DNA from: Syntrophomonadaceae bacterium
GTDB taxonomy: Bacteria > Bacillota > Dethiobacteria > PWVN01
Reading direction: 5' to 3'
NCBI GenBank assembly: GCA_003561835.1
Contig: PWVN01000228.1
Location: 1-16,433 of the forward strand
Length of the DNA: 16,433 nucleotides
The notes below the pieces were generated by a model. The model was not told the DNA's origin. It made no database searches and was given only the letters and a program-made list of their open reading frames with translations. The position numbers and the translations under genes were made by a program. Below are positions 1 to 6,155 of the stretch, piece after piece (the stretch's first letter is position 1; each line of letters opens with the position of its first letter).

Positions 1-350
1 AAGGGTTCCGGGGGGGCTATCCCTGGGTTACCGCCCGGGCCCTGGCGCCCATGGCCGTCCTTCTGGAGCTGTGCCTGCCCTTTTGCTGCCGGGGAGGCCT
101 CTTCTGCGCCTACAAGGGGCCGGAAATTTCCCGGGAAATGAAAGAGGGCGCCCGGGCCCTGGGCCTCCTGGGCGGGCGGCTTCTCCGGGACGTTTCCCTG
201 ACCCTGCCCCGGATGGGGGCCCGGCGGCGGCTCCTCCTCTTCGAGAAGACGGAGGATACCCCGGACCGCTACCCCCGCAGGCCCGGCATACCGGCAAAAC
301 GACCCCTGGGCGGGTCTGCTGCCGGGCCGGTTTCGGGGGAAAAGAAATAG
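1..350 (+). CDS. rsmG: 16S rRNA (guanine-N7) methyltransferase RsmG, C-terminal part (5' truncated)
   Basis: The window opens inside this gene; the reading frame begins at base 3 and reads GFRGGYPWVTARALAPMAVL, followed by LELCLP and an AYKGPE segment. RsmG (GidB) is a cytoplasmic S-adenosylmethionine-dependent enzyme that methylates a guanine in the 530 loop of 16S rRNA. The VTARALAPMAVLLEL stretch, the GLFCAYKGPE motif and the ending YPRRPGIPAKRPL are hallmarks of the C-terminal half of the family. About 115 residues are present, so roughly half of a usual 230-240 residue protein is missing to the left. The TAG stop is at 348-350. An exact Noc-binding palindrome lies inside the coding sequence at 126-139 (codons for EISREM). 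Position just before noc is the standard order near the origin in Firmicutes. Confidence 0.93.
   Translation, partial: GFRGGYPWVTARALAPMAVLLELCLPFCCRGGLFCAYKGPEISREMKEGARALGLLGGRLLRDVSLTLPRMGARRRLLLFEKTEDTPDRYPRRPGIPAKRPLGGSAAGPVSGEKK
126..139. promoter_or_regulatory. Noc-binding site (NBS) palindrome
   Basis: The 14 bases read ATTTCCCGGGAAAT, a perfect palindrome identical to the Noc-binding site consensus known from Bacillus subtilis. It lies inside rsmG, about 330 bases before the noc start. A fixed 14-mer is expected about 6e-5 times in a window this size under equal base use, so chance is unlikely, although GC-rich coding bias raises that somewhat. Inference: this is a loading site for the Noc clamp encoded next to it. 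Confidence 0.8.
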
Positions 351-367
351 AACTTCCCAAGCTTCCA

Positions 368-410
368 GCATTTTTTTTGCACAAAGCTCCCATCGGGGCA
401 GGAAAAATGC
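368..410 (+). other. Inverted repeat in the rsmG-noc gap
   Basis: The 122-base gap between rsmG and noc is AT-richer than its surroundings. It holds GCATTTTT (368-375) facing AAAAATGC (403-410), an 8-bp stem with a long loop, and a further loose pairing of AGCTTCCA near 360 with TGGAAGCT near 436. It could be rsmG mRNA 3' structure or part of a noc leader. I see no convincing -35/-10 pair in this gap. Confidence 0.3.
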
Positions 411-457
411 ACCAAATGTCGAATTATTTTTACTGTTGGAAGCTGTGCAGAGTTCAC

Positions 458-466
458 AAGGGGGGG
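458..466 (+). promoter_or_regulatory. Ribosome binding site that sets the noc start
   Basis: AAGGGGGGG ends six bases before the GTG at 473. It is a G-run variant of a Shine-Dalgarno sequence. The frame is open upstream as far as base 71, but no comparable site precedes the other candidate starts, so this site selects GTG 473. Confidence 0.6.
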
Positions 467-472
467 ATATCC

Positions 473-1318
473 GTGAAAGAAGCTTGGGGCAAGATCCTGG
501 GGACCGCTTCCGCCGGAGAGGGGGCTGAAGATGATATACACATGATCATGATGGAATTGATCCAGCCCAACCCGTACCAGCCCCGCAAACACTTTGACCC
601 GGAAAAGATCGAGGAACTGGCTCAATCCATCAAGACCTACGGGCTCCTGCAGCCCATCATCTTACGGCAGCACAACCGGAAGTATCAGCTGGTAGCGGGA
701 GAGCGCAGGCACCTGGCCTGCCAAAAGCTGGGATGGACCCGGATACCGGCTCTGGTAAGAGAATACAGTGACAGCGGCATGGCAGCCATTGCCCTCATCG
801 AAAACCTCCAGCGGGAGAACCTCAATTTTCTCGAAGAGGCGGAAGGCCTGGAAAAGCTGATCCGGGAATTTGGCTTGACGCAGGAAGTCCTGGCCCAACG
901 CCTGGGGAAAAGCCAATCCACCATCGCCAATAAACTCAGAATCCTGAAGCTTTCCGACAATGTCAAGGGTATCGTCAAGAACTCCGGCCTTTCCGAGCGG
1001 CATGCCCGGGCCCTGTTGAAACTGCCCCGGGAGGAACAGCAGGTCGAAGCCGTGGAAAAAATAGCGGGGGAAGATTTGAATGTGAAACAGACGGAGGACC
1101 TGGTGGAGGCCCTTCTGGCCAAAGAGGGGCGAAAAAAGGCCCGCTCCCCCAAAGTGGTGATCCGGGACCTGCGGATTTTCCTGAACACCCTGCGTCAGGC
1201 CGTCAAGGTTATCGAAAATGCCGGCTTGAAGCCCCGGGTCAGCGAACAAGACTTTGGCGACTACTACGAGGTCCGCATCTGCCTGCCCAAACCCAATCTG
1301 GGACAGAAGAAGAATTGA
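473..1318 (+). CDS. noc: Nucleoid occlusion protein Noc (ParB-family CTPase clamp)
   Basis: Noc binds specific DNA sites, loads as a CTP-dependent clamp, tethers DNA to the membrane and blocks division over the nucleoid. The GTG start gives 281 residues, very close to B. subtilis Noc (283). The N-terminus MKEAWGKILG could form the short amphipathic membrane helix known in Noc. The ParB-like N domain covers about 25-115 (NPYQPRK at 33-39, IENLQRENL at 109-117), with the helix-turn-helix at about 135-160. The specificity positions read GKSQSTIANKLRILK and SERHAR, that is Q148, K154, K159 and R176, which is the Noc set rather than the ParB set (R, M, Q and G in the ParB encoded downstream). The C-terminal NTLRQAVKVIE is typical of Noc. 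One oddity: the CTP-binding motif GERRxRA reads GERRHLA at 76-82, with Leu in place of the third Arg. Confidence 0.95.
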   Translation: MKEAWGKILGTASAGEGAEDDIHMIMMELIQPNPYQPRKHFDPEKIEELAQSIKTYGLLQPIILRQHNRKYQLVAGERRHLACQKLGWTRIPALVREYSDSGMAAIALIENLQRENLNFLEEAEGLEKLIREFGLTQEVLAQRLGKSQSTIANKLRILKLSDNVKGIVKNSGLSERHARALLKLPREEQQVEAVEKIAGEDLNVKQTEDLVEALLAKEGRKKARSPKVVIRDLRIFLNTLRQAVKVIENAGLKPRVSEQDFGDYYEVRICLPKPNLGQKKN

Positions 1319-1350
1319 AAAAACTCCGGTCCCCGGGACCGGAGTTTTTT
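1319..1350. terminator. Bidirectional intrinsic terminator between noc and the enoyl-CoA hydratase gene
   Basis: AAACTCCGGTCCC (1321-1333) and GGGACCGGAGTTT (1335-1347) form a perfect inverted repeat. It is flanked by a run of A before and a run of T after, so it gives a hairpin plus U-tract on both strands. It sits directly after the noc stop and touches the stop of the convergent gene, serving both. Confidence 0.92.
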
Positions 1351-2133
1351 TCAGCGGTTTTGAAAAGACGGCTTTCTCTTTTGCAGGAAGGCCTGGATGC
1401 CTTCCCGGGCGTCTTCCGTGGCGAAAACCTCCGCAAAGGCGGCAGCCTCCAGGGCCTGGCCCTCCTGCAGAGGCAGGGTTGTGCCCCTGGCCACCGTTTG
1501 GAGGATGGCTTTGATGCCCAGGGGAGCCTTACGGGCCAGCCGGCCCGCTATTTTCCGGGCTTCCTCGTCCAAATCTTCCGCGGCCACAATCCGGTTGACC
1601 AGCCCCAGGCTGTAGGCTTCAGCCCCGTCGATGATGTCGCCCGTCAGCAGCAGTTCCAGGCCCCGGGTGCCGCCGATGAGCCGGGGCAGTCGCTGGGTCC
1701 CCCCCCAACCGGGCATGATGCCCAGGTTGATTTCCGGCTGTCCGAAGCGGGCCCTCTCCGAGGCAATCCGCAGGTGGCAGGCCAGGGCCAGTTCGCAGCC
1801 CCCTCCCAGGCAGGGGCCGTTCACGGCGGCGATGATGGGACGGGGGAAGGCTTCCATGTAATCGAAGAGGTCCTGCCCCTGGCGGATGAGACTTCCCAGC
1901 TGCTCCGGCGAAACCTGGGTAAACCGGAGGATGTCGGCGCCGGCGATGAAGGCCTTGGGGGAGGCGCTGTTGAGCAGGACCACCCTCACTTCATCCCGGG
2001 ACTCGATCATCTCCAGGGCTTGGCCCAGTTCCGTCAGGGTTTCCGGGTTCAGAGCGTTTACCGGGGGCCGGTCCAGGGTGATGACGGCCAGATAGCCGCC
2101 TTCAAAGGCGAGTTTGAGATTTTTAAATTCCAC
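1351..2133 (-). CDS. Enoyl-CoA hydratase/isomerase (crotonase) family protein
   Basis: The product is a 260-residue crotonase-fold enzyme, the usual length. Family members hydrate 2-enoyl-CoA to 3-hydroxyacyl-CoA or carry out related reactions on CoA thioesters in the cytoplasm. Both catalytic glutamates of true hydratases are present: E114 in GGGCELAL and E134 in FGQPEINLGIMPGWGG. The oxyanion-hole segments AFIAGADI (61-68) and LGGGCE (109-114) are intact, which favours hydratase activity over an isomerase-only role. The GTG at 2133 follows GGAGG by seven bases on the minus strand; the frame stays open to 2283, but that extension has no family similarity. The gene is divergent from a MarR-type regulator and lies between noc and parA, not a standard place for it. 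The exact substrate (crotonyl-CoA, or a longer or branched acyl-CoA) cannot be read from sequence. Confidence 0.92.
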   Translation of the reverse strand: MEFKNLKLAFEGGYLAVITLDRPPVNALNPETLTELGQALEMIESRDEVRVVLLNSASPKAFIAGADILRFTQVSPEQLGSLIRQGQDLFDYMEAFPRPIIAAVNGPCLGGGCELALACHLRIASERARFGQPEINLGIMPGWGGTQRLPRLIGGTRGLELLLTGDIIDGAEAYSLGLVNRIVAAEDLDEEARKIAGRLARKAPLGIKAILQTVARGTTLPLQEGQALEAAAFAEVFATEDAREGIQAFLQKRKPSFQNR

Positions 2134-2179
2134 GGCTATTCCTCCCTGTGCAGCAGCGTCGAGGGGATCGCTGTGCCAA

Positions 2180-2208
2180 ATTATTCTTACCGGATGTATT
2201 CTCCACAA
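2180..2208 (-). promoter_or_regulatory. Candidate sigma-A promoter for the enoyl-CoA hydratase gene
   Basis: On the minus strand TTGTGG is followed by 17 bases and AATAAT, about 45 bases before the GTG start. The -35 matches are partial and the -10 has five of six consensus bases. No other pair in the divergent gap fits this direction better. Confidence 0.45.
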
Positions 2209-2236
2209 AGGGCGGAACCCCTGCCGGAATATTTTC

Positions 2237-2258
2237 TTCGGGAAAAACTCTTCCCAAA
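2237..2258. promoter_or_regulatory. Candidate MarR operator (inverted repeat) in the divergent gap
   Basis: TTCGGGAA and TTCCCAAA face each other across six bases, giving GGGAA-N6-TTCCC with outer TT/AA pairs. The repeat lies between the two candidate divergent promoters. MarR-family dimers commonly bind such dyads in divergent intergenic regions. Assigning it as the operator is inference from position and symmetry. Confidence 0.35.
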
Positions 2259-2276
2259 CAATTTTCCCAAGACCAA

Positions 2277-2305
2277 TTGACAAACACCATGGGATAAAAT
2301 ACTAT
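2277..2305 (+). promoter_or_regulatory. Sigma-A promoter for the MarR-family gene
   Basis: A perfect TTGACA (2277-2282), a 17-base spacer and TACTAT (2300-2305) precede the gene. The predicted transcript start is near 2312, followed by GGAGG and the ATG at 2338. Confidence 0.8.
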
Positions 2306-2337
2306 TAACAAAAAGCCACCCCGCGAGGAGGGATATC

Positions 2338-2874
2338 ATGGCTTCAAAAAAGCCCCCGGACAACAACCACCAACCCTTTGTCAATGATATACAGGGCATT
2401 TTCCCCAAACTCATGCACTACCTTTCCGTGGAGGAGATCCGGGAACTGACCGGGCTGGGGGTTACCCCGGGTCAGGTCAATGCCCTGCTGGTCCTGTTGC
2501 TGAAGGAAAACCTTACCATGGGGGAACTGAGCGGGGAGATCTATATGACGGAGAGCGCGGCTACCCGCCTGGTGGACCGCCTGGTGAAGATGAACCTGGT
2601 GAGGCGCAAGGGGGATGAAAAGGACCGCCGGGTGGTGCGGGTGTACCTTACATCCTACGGGCGCCAACTGGCCTACCTGGTCTTTGAGAGGCGCTCCCTG
2701 CGCTTCAAGAACATGTACGACAGGATGACCAGGCAGGAACGGGAAAGCCTGATCTGCTCTTTGAAGGCGGTGCTCCGGGTCTTCGAAGAGTTCGAGGCCC
2801 AGTGGGTCAAAAAATCCCAAAACTTGCACAACAACCAGCACTATTTGCACGAAGAGGACAAGCCCGACGAATAA
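2338..2874 (+). CDS. MarR-family transcriptional regulator
   Basis: This 178-residue protein has the MarR layout: an N-terminal dimerisation helix, a winged helix-turn-helix at about 45-110, and a C-terminal helix pair. The recognition region TESAATRLVDRLVKMNLV (71-88) and the wing KGDEKDRRVVRVYLT (91-105), with its conserved D-R-R, are typical. The ATG follows a GAGGAGG site. Beyond the usual end of the family (about 150 residues) there is a polar His/Asn-rich tail, NLHNNQHYLHEEDKPDE. The gene is transcribed away from the enoyl-CoA hydratase gene, which suggests that it controls that gene and itself through the shared 204-base gap, possibly in response to an acyl-CoA or aromatic ligand. Ligand and targets are not shown by the sequence. 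Only 34 bases separate it from parA, so some read-through into parA-parB is possible. Confidence 0.88.
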   Translation: MASKKPPDNNHQPFVNDIQGIFPKLMHYLSVEEIRELTGLGVTPGQVNALLVLLLKENLTMGELSGEIYMTESAATRLVDRLVKMNLVRRKGDEKDRRVVRVYLTSYGRQLAYLVFERRSLRFKNMYDRMTRQERESLICSLKAVLRVFEEFEAQWVKKSQNLHNNQHYLHEEDKPDE

Positions 2875-2908
2875 GCTCACAGACGGGGGCGGGGAGAGGA
2901 GCAGATGC

Positions 2909-3667
2909 ATGGGAAAAGTTCTGGCCATCGCCAACCAAAAGGGCGGTGTGGGGAAAACAACGACGGCAGTCAACCTGAGTGCCTGCCTGGCCAAATTACA
3001 CAAACGGGTTCTTCTGCTGGATATCGACCCCCAGGGGAACGCCACCAGCGGCATCGGCATCGAACGGGCCCAGATCAAAAGGTGCATCTATGATGCCCTG
3101 ATCAATGAACTGCCCTTGAAGGAGATCATCAAGGAGAGTTCGGTGAAGGGGCTGGCGGTGGCTCCGGCCTCCATTCAGCTGGCCGGAGCAGAGATCGAAC
3201 TGGTTCCCACCATGTCCAGGGAACTGCGGCTGAAAAAAGTCCTGGAAGATTTGCCCCGGGAATTTGATTATATCATCGTGGACTGCCCCCCTTCCCTGGG
3301 GCTTTTGACCGTCAATGCCCTGACGGCAGCCAGCGGCGTCCTGGTGCCTATCCAGTGTGAGTACTATGCCCTGGAAGGGTTGGGACAGCTGGTCAACACG
3401 GTGGAACTGGTCAAGAAACATTTGAACCCAAGCCTGCGCCTGGAAGGGGTGGCCATGACCATGTATGACAGCCGCACCAACCTCTCTCAGCAGGTGGTGG
3501 AGGAAGTAAAAAGGCATTTTGGGGAGTTGGTGTATGAAACCATCATCCCCCGGAATGTCCGCTTGAGTGAAGCTCCCAGTTACGGTCAATCCATTCTCGA
3601 CTACGATCCCCGGTCCAGGGGAGCGGAAGTTTATCTAAAGCTGGCCAAGGAAGTGATGGAGCGATGA
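2909..3667 (+). CDS. parA: Chromosome partitioning ATPase ParA (Soj)
   Basis: This is a deviant-Walker ATPase that works with ParB/parS in origin segregation and, in Bacillus, also acts on DnaA. It is 252 residues, matching Soj of B. subtilis (253). The deviant Walker A KGGVGKTTT spans 11-19, with the signature lysine K11 and the P-loop lysine K16. The A' motif DIDPQGNAT (38-46) carries D40, and the Walker B segment YIIVDCPPSLG lies at 121-131. RNVRLSEAPSYGQSI (215-229) is the standard C-terminal motif. The ATG at 2909 follows GGAGAGGAG; a nearby ATG at 2905 is out of frame. The stop overlaps the parB start in ATGA, so the pair is translationally coupled. I see no separate promoter in the 34-base gap upstream. 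Confidence 0.97.
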   Translation: MGKVLAIANQKGGVGKTTTAVNLSACLAKLHKRVLLLDIDPQGNATSGIGIERAQIKRCIYDALINELPLKEIIKESSVKGLAVAPASIQLAGAEIELVPTMSRELRLKKVLEDLPREFDYIIVDCPPSLGLLTVNALTAASGVLVPIQCEYYALEGLGQLVNTVELVKKHLNPSLRLEGVAMTMYDSRTNLSQQVVEEVKRHFGELVYETIIPRNVRLSEAPSYGQSILDYDPRSRGAEVYLKLAKEVMER

Positions 3668-4548
3668 GCAAGAAGCGATTGGGCAAAGGGCTGTCTGCCC
3701 TCCTGCCTCCCCTTCCCCAGGAAGAGGAGGAGATCCGGGGAGACCTGCTGGAACTGCCTTTGGAAAGCATTTCCCTCAATCCCCGGCAGCCCCGGCAGAA
3801 GATGGACCAGGAGAGCCTGGCAGAGTTGGCCGCTTCTGTGCGGGAGCACGGCGTCCTGCAGCCTGTCATCCTTCAGAAGCGGGCCCAGGGGGGCTATGTG
3901 CTGGTGGCGGGGGAACGCCGTTTTCGGGCGGCCAGAATCGCCGGCCGGGAGACCATCCCCGCCGTGGTCAAGGAACTTTCGGGGGCCGAGGCCATGGAAA
4001 TCGCCCTCATCGAAAACCTGCAGCGGGAAGACTTGAACCCCGTGGAAGAGGCAACGGCCTACAAGCAGCTTTTGGAGGAATTCAGCTTCACCCAGGAGCA
4101 GCTGGCCAAGCGCATCGGGAAAAGCCGGCCCACGGTGGCCAATATGCTGCGGCTTCTGCAGCTGCCGGAGAAGGTCTTGCTGGCGCTGACCGAGGGTCAG
4201 TTGACCATGGGCCATGCCCGGGCCCTCCTGTCTCTCAGGGAAGAGAACCCCATCAAGGAGGCGGCAGGCCAGGTTATGCAAAAAGGCCTGTCGGTGCGGG
4301 CCACGGAGGAACTGGTCCAAAACCTGCTGAACCCGCCGCCGGCCAAAACGAAGGAGAAGGGTCAACGGGACAAGCCTCCGGGAGACCTCTTTACCGAGGA
4401 CCTGGAGGAGCAACTGCGGCACCACCTGGGCTGCCAGGTAAAGATCAAGCAGATAGGCCGGGGGGGCCGGTTGGAAATCATCTACTACAGTGCCGATGAA
4501 TTGGAACGCATCGTGGAGGTTATCCTGGCGGAAAGCAAGCTGTATTGA
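3664..4548 (+). CDS. parB: Chromosome partitioning protein ParB (Spo0J)
   Basis: This CTP-dependent DNA clamp loads at parS near the origin, spreads, recruits SMC and stimulates ParA. It has 294 residues. The N-terminal KRLGKGLSALLP (4-15) is the ParA-stimulating peptide. The CTP-binding motif is canonical, GERRFRA at 83-89, unlike the altered one in the nearby Noc. IENLQREDLNPVEEA lies at 116-130 and the helix-turn-helix at about 142-168, with GKSRPTVANMLRLL carrying R155 and TMGHARAL carrying G183, both of the parS-specific type. The C-terminal dimerisation domain covers about 245-294. It starts inside the parA stop (ATGA), and a parS core lies just past its own stop. Confidence 0.97.
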   Translation: MSKKRLGKGLSALLPPLPQEEEEIRGDLLELPLESISLNPRQPRQKMDQESLAELAASVREHGVLQPVILQKRAQGGYVLVAGERRFRAARIAGRETIPAVVKELSGAEAMEIALIENLQREDLNPVEEATAYKQLLEEFSFTQEQLAKRIGKSRPTVANMLRLLQLPEKVLLALTEGQLTMGHARALLSLREENPIKEAAGQVMQKGLSVRATEELVQNLLNPPPAKTKEKGQRDKPPGDLFTEDLEEQLRHHLGCQVKIKQIGRGGRLEIIYYSADELERIVEVILAESKLY

Positions 4549-4560
4549 GGGATTTTTTGT

Positions 4561-4576
4561 CGTTCCACGTGGAACC
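4561..4576. promoter_or_regulatory. parS centromere site
   Basis: The sequence CGTTCCACGTGGAACC contains the perfect 14-base palindrome GTTCCACGTGGAAC (4562-4575), the core of the bacterial parS consensus TGTTCCACGTGGAACA; only the two outermost bases differ. It begins 12 bases after the parB stop. This is a likely ParB loading site and supports an origin-proximal location. Confidence 0.92.
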
Positions 4577-4681
4577 ATGGTAGAAGGCCGTGGCAGAAAC
4601 GGGGCTTTTCTTTGTGAAAAAAAGGAAAAGGACCTGCCGCGGCGAATAAAATACACACTCCAAAGGCAAGGTGGTGCACCC

Positions 4682-5215
4682 ATGCAGGAAGTTATCGCAT
4701 ATCTCCTGGAGCCCTCAGTATTGATCTATGCTCTTCTGGGGTGTCTTATCCTGCTCCTGCTCCTTTTTGCCCTTTTCATCCGCCATTCCCTGCGCCTGGC
4801 CCACCTGGAGAGAAAGTATCAGCGCCTGGTGGGTGGCGCTCCGACAGGAAACCTGGAAGAGGTCCTGGGGTCCCTCCACGATGAACTTAAAGCAATAAAA
4901 TCGGAACTGCTGCGGGTGGATAAAAAGCAAAGAACCCTGTCTGCAAAGGTGAGAACATCTCTCAGGGGGTTGAGCCTGGTGCGCTATAACGCCTTTCACG
5001 ACACGGGAAGCGACCTGAGTTTTTCCCTGGCCCTCCTGGATGAGAACCGGGACGGCATGATTTTAAGCGCTCTCTACGGCCGGGAAGAGTGCCGGACCTA
5101 CGCCAAGCCCGTCAGGGGAGGCGGTTCCTCCTATCATTTGAGTGATGAGGAGTCCAAGGTCCTGCGGCAGGCGGCAGAGGTCTTGCGGGAGGGGGGGGAT
5201 GCCCGTGTCCCGTAA
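4682..5215 (+). CDS. DUF4446 family membrane-anchored protein
   Basis: Function unknown. The 177-residue protein has one N-terminal transmembrane helix (about 13-34, VLIYALLGCLILLLLLFALF), a charged predicted coiled coil (about 36-90) and a conserved C-terminal domain. The block RYNAFHDTGSDLSFSLALLD (101-120), then DGMILSALYGREECRTYAKP (124-143), is the family hallmark. Cytoplasmic placement of the C-terminal domain is inference from the basic residues after the helix. AAGGTGG lies about eight bases before the ATG; in-frame starts further upstream would cross the parS region and lack family similarity. The gene often sits directly after parB in Clostridia. Its last 17 bases overlap the start of the M23 gene, including an eight-G run at 5191-5198. 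Confidence 0.88.
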   Translation: MQEVIAYLLEPSVLIYALLGCLILLLLLFALFIRHSLRLAHLERKYQRLVGGAPTGNLEEVLGSLHDELKAIKSELLRVDKKQRTLSAKVRTSLRGLSLVRYNAFHDTGSDLSFSLALLDENRDGMILSALYGREECRTYAKPVRGGGSSYHLSDEESKVLRQAAEVLREGGDARVP

Positions 5216-6143
5216 GGAAAAGGAAAAACTCACCGTGATGATTATCCCCCATACAGGCAGGGAGCCTGGGAGTGTGAAGATCCCTGTCAGCACCCCCCGG
5301 TTCATCGCGGCGGCCCTGGTGGTTTTTGCCTTCTTTCTCGCTGTATTTATTTACAGCTATGCCTATCTTGCCTCCCAGATGGATGAATTGGCCCACCTGC
5401 AGGAGGTAACGGAGGCCCAGAAGGCAAAGATCAGTCTCCTGTCCGACCAGACCCTCCAACTCAGGGTGCAGGTGGAAGAGGTGGAGGAGTTGAGCCGGCA
5501 GATCAAAGAAATTTTGGGCCTGGTGGAGCAGGCGGAAGCCGGGACCGTGGAGGCCGAGGGGGCCATGGAGGCCATGGAGGCCATGGAGGCCATGGGCAGC
5601 GGTGCAGGGGGCCGTGACCTTCTGGCGGACCGGAGCGGGTTCCGCACCACCCTCAGCACCATGGAACTGGAAAGCCTGCAGGCCTCCCTGGCAGCCAAGG
5701 CGAAGGAACTGGAGGACCTGGTGGAGGCCGCTGAGGATTATCAGCATCGTATGGACCACACGCCTTCCATCTGGCCCACCGAGGGCAGGATCACCTCCCC
5801 CTTCGGTTACCGCCGGTCCCCCTTTACCCGCCGGATTCAGTTTCATGGGGGTATCGACATTGCCAGTTCGTCCGGCACCCCCATTCTGGCAGCAGCCAAC
5901 GGGCGGGTTGTGGAAGCCTCCTACCGCTCCGGTTGGGGACGGTTGATTATCCTTGACCATGGATACGATTTCATTACCTATTATGCCCACCTGCGGGGTT
6001 TTGCCGTTGCCATCGGGGATATCGTGAGCAAGGGGGAGGTCATCGGATATATGGGGAACAGCGGCTCCAGCACCGGCACCCACCTGCATTACGAAGTACA
6101 TTACCGGGGAGAGCGGATGAACCCGCGGGACTACATGAATTAA
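5199..6143 (+). CDS. Membrane-anchored M23 (LytM-type) metallopeptidase with coiled coil
   Basis: This is a predicted cell-wall endopeptidase or an activator of wall hydrolases. It has 314 residues: a short cytoplasmic part, one transmembrane helix (about 35-57), a coiled coil (about 58-112), a low-complexity linker with EAMEAMEAM (about 119-134), a second helical stretch (about 150-187) and a C-terminal M23 domain (190-310). The zinc ligands of the family are visible: H216 and D220 in QFHGGIDIAS, and H297 in THLHYEVH, with H264 (YYAH) and H295 also conserved. An intact metal site suggests real catalysis rather than an EnvC-type inactive domain. The ATG lies right after a G-rich ribosome site that overlaps the DUF4446 end. 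The bactofilin gene starts 12 bases past its stop. M23-bactofilin pairs are recurrent in bacteria, and the two probably act together in shaping the wall. Confidence 0.93.
   Translation: MPVSRKEKEKLTVMIIPHTGREPGSVKIPVSTPRFIAAALVVFAFFLAVFIYSYAYLASQMDELAHLQEVTEAQKAKISLLSDQTLQLRVQVEEVEELSRQIKEILGLVEQAEAGTVEAEGAMEAMEAMEAMGSGAGGRDLLADRSGFRTTLSTMELESLQASLAAKAKELEDLVEAAEDYQHRMDHTPSIWPTEGRITSPFGYRRSPFTRRIQFHGGIDIASSSGTPILAAANGRVVEASYRSGWGRLIILDHGYDFITYYAHLRGFAVAIGDIVSKGEVIGYMGNSGSSTGTHLHYEVHYRGERMNPRDYMN
5562..5596 (+). repeat. 9-base tandem repeat, GCCATGGAG, about 3.9 copies
   Basis: Three exact copies of GCCATGGAG and a fourth lacking its end lie in frame inside the M23 gene and encode repeated A-M-E. 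Because the unit is nine bases, gain or loss of copies changes linker length without a frameshift. Confidence 0.9.
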
Positions 6144-6148
6144 GGAGG
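6142..6148 (+). promoter_or_regulatory. Ribosome binding site that sets the bactofilin start
   Basis: AAGGAGG overlaps the M23 stop codon. It ends one base before an ATG at 6150, too close to use, and seven bases before the GTG at 6156, so the GTG is the likely start. Confidence 0.75.
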
Positions 6149-6155
6149 CATGGTT

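Noticed and set aside
71..472. Upstream extension of the noc frame
   Set aside because: The extension overlaps rsmG in another frame, has no ParB/Noc similarity, and the GTG at 473 has a ribosome site and gives the normal Noc length.
1315..2280. Plus-strand open frame (321 codons) opposite the enoyl-CoA hydratase gene
   Set aside because: It is a mirror of a gene with intact catalytic glutamates; no ribosome site and no recognisable domain.
2134..2283. 50-residue N-terminal extension of the enoyl-CoA hydratase frame
   Set aside because: It crosses the divergent promoter region, lacks family similarity, and the GTG at 2133 has GGAGG at proper spacing.
4612..4652. TTGTGA and TAAAAT before the DUF4446 gene as a promoter
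   Set aside because: Spacing is 29 bases; no alternative -35 was found for this -10.
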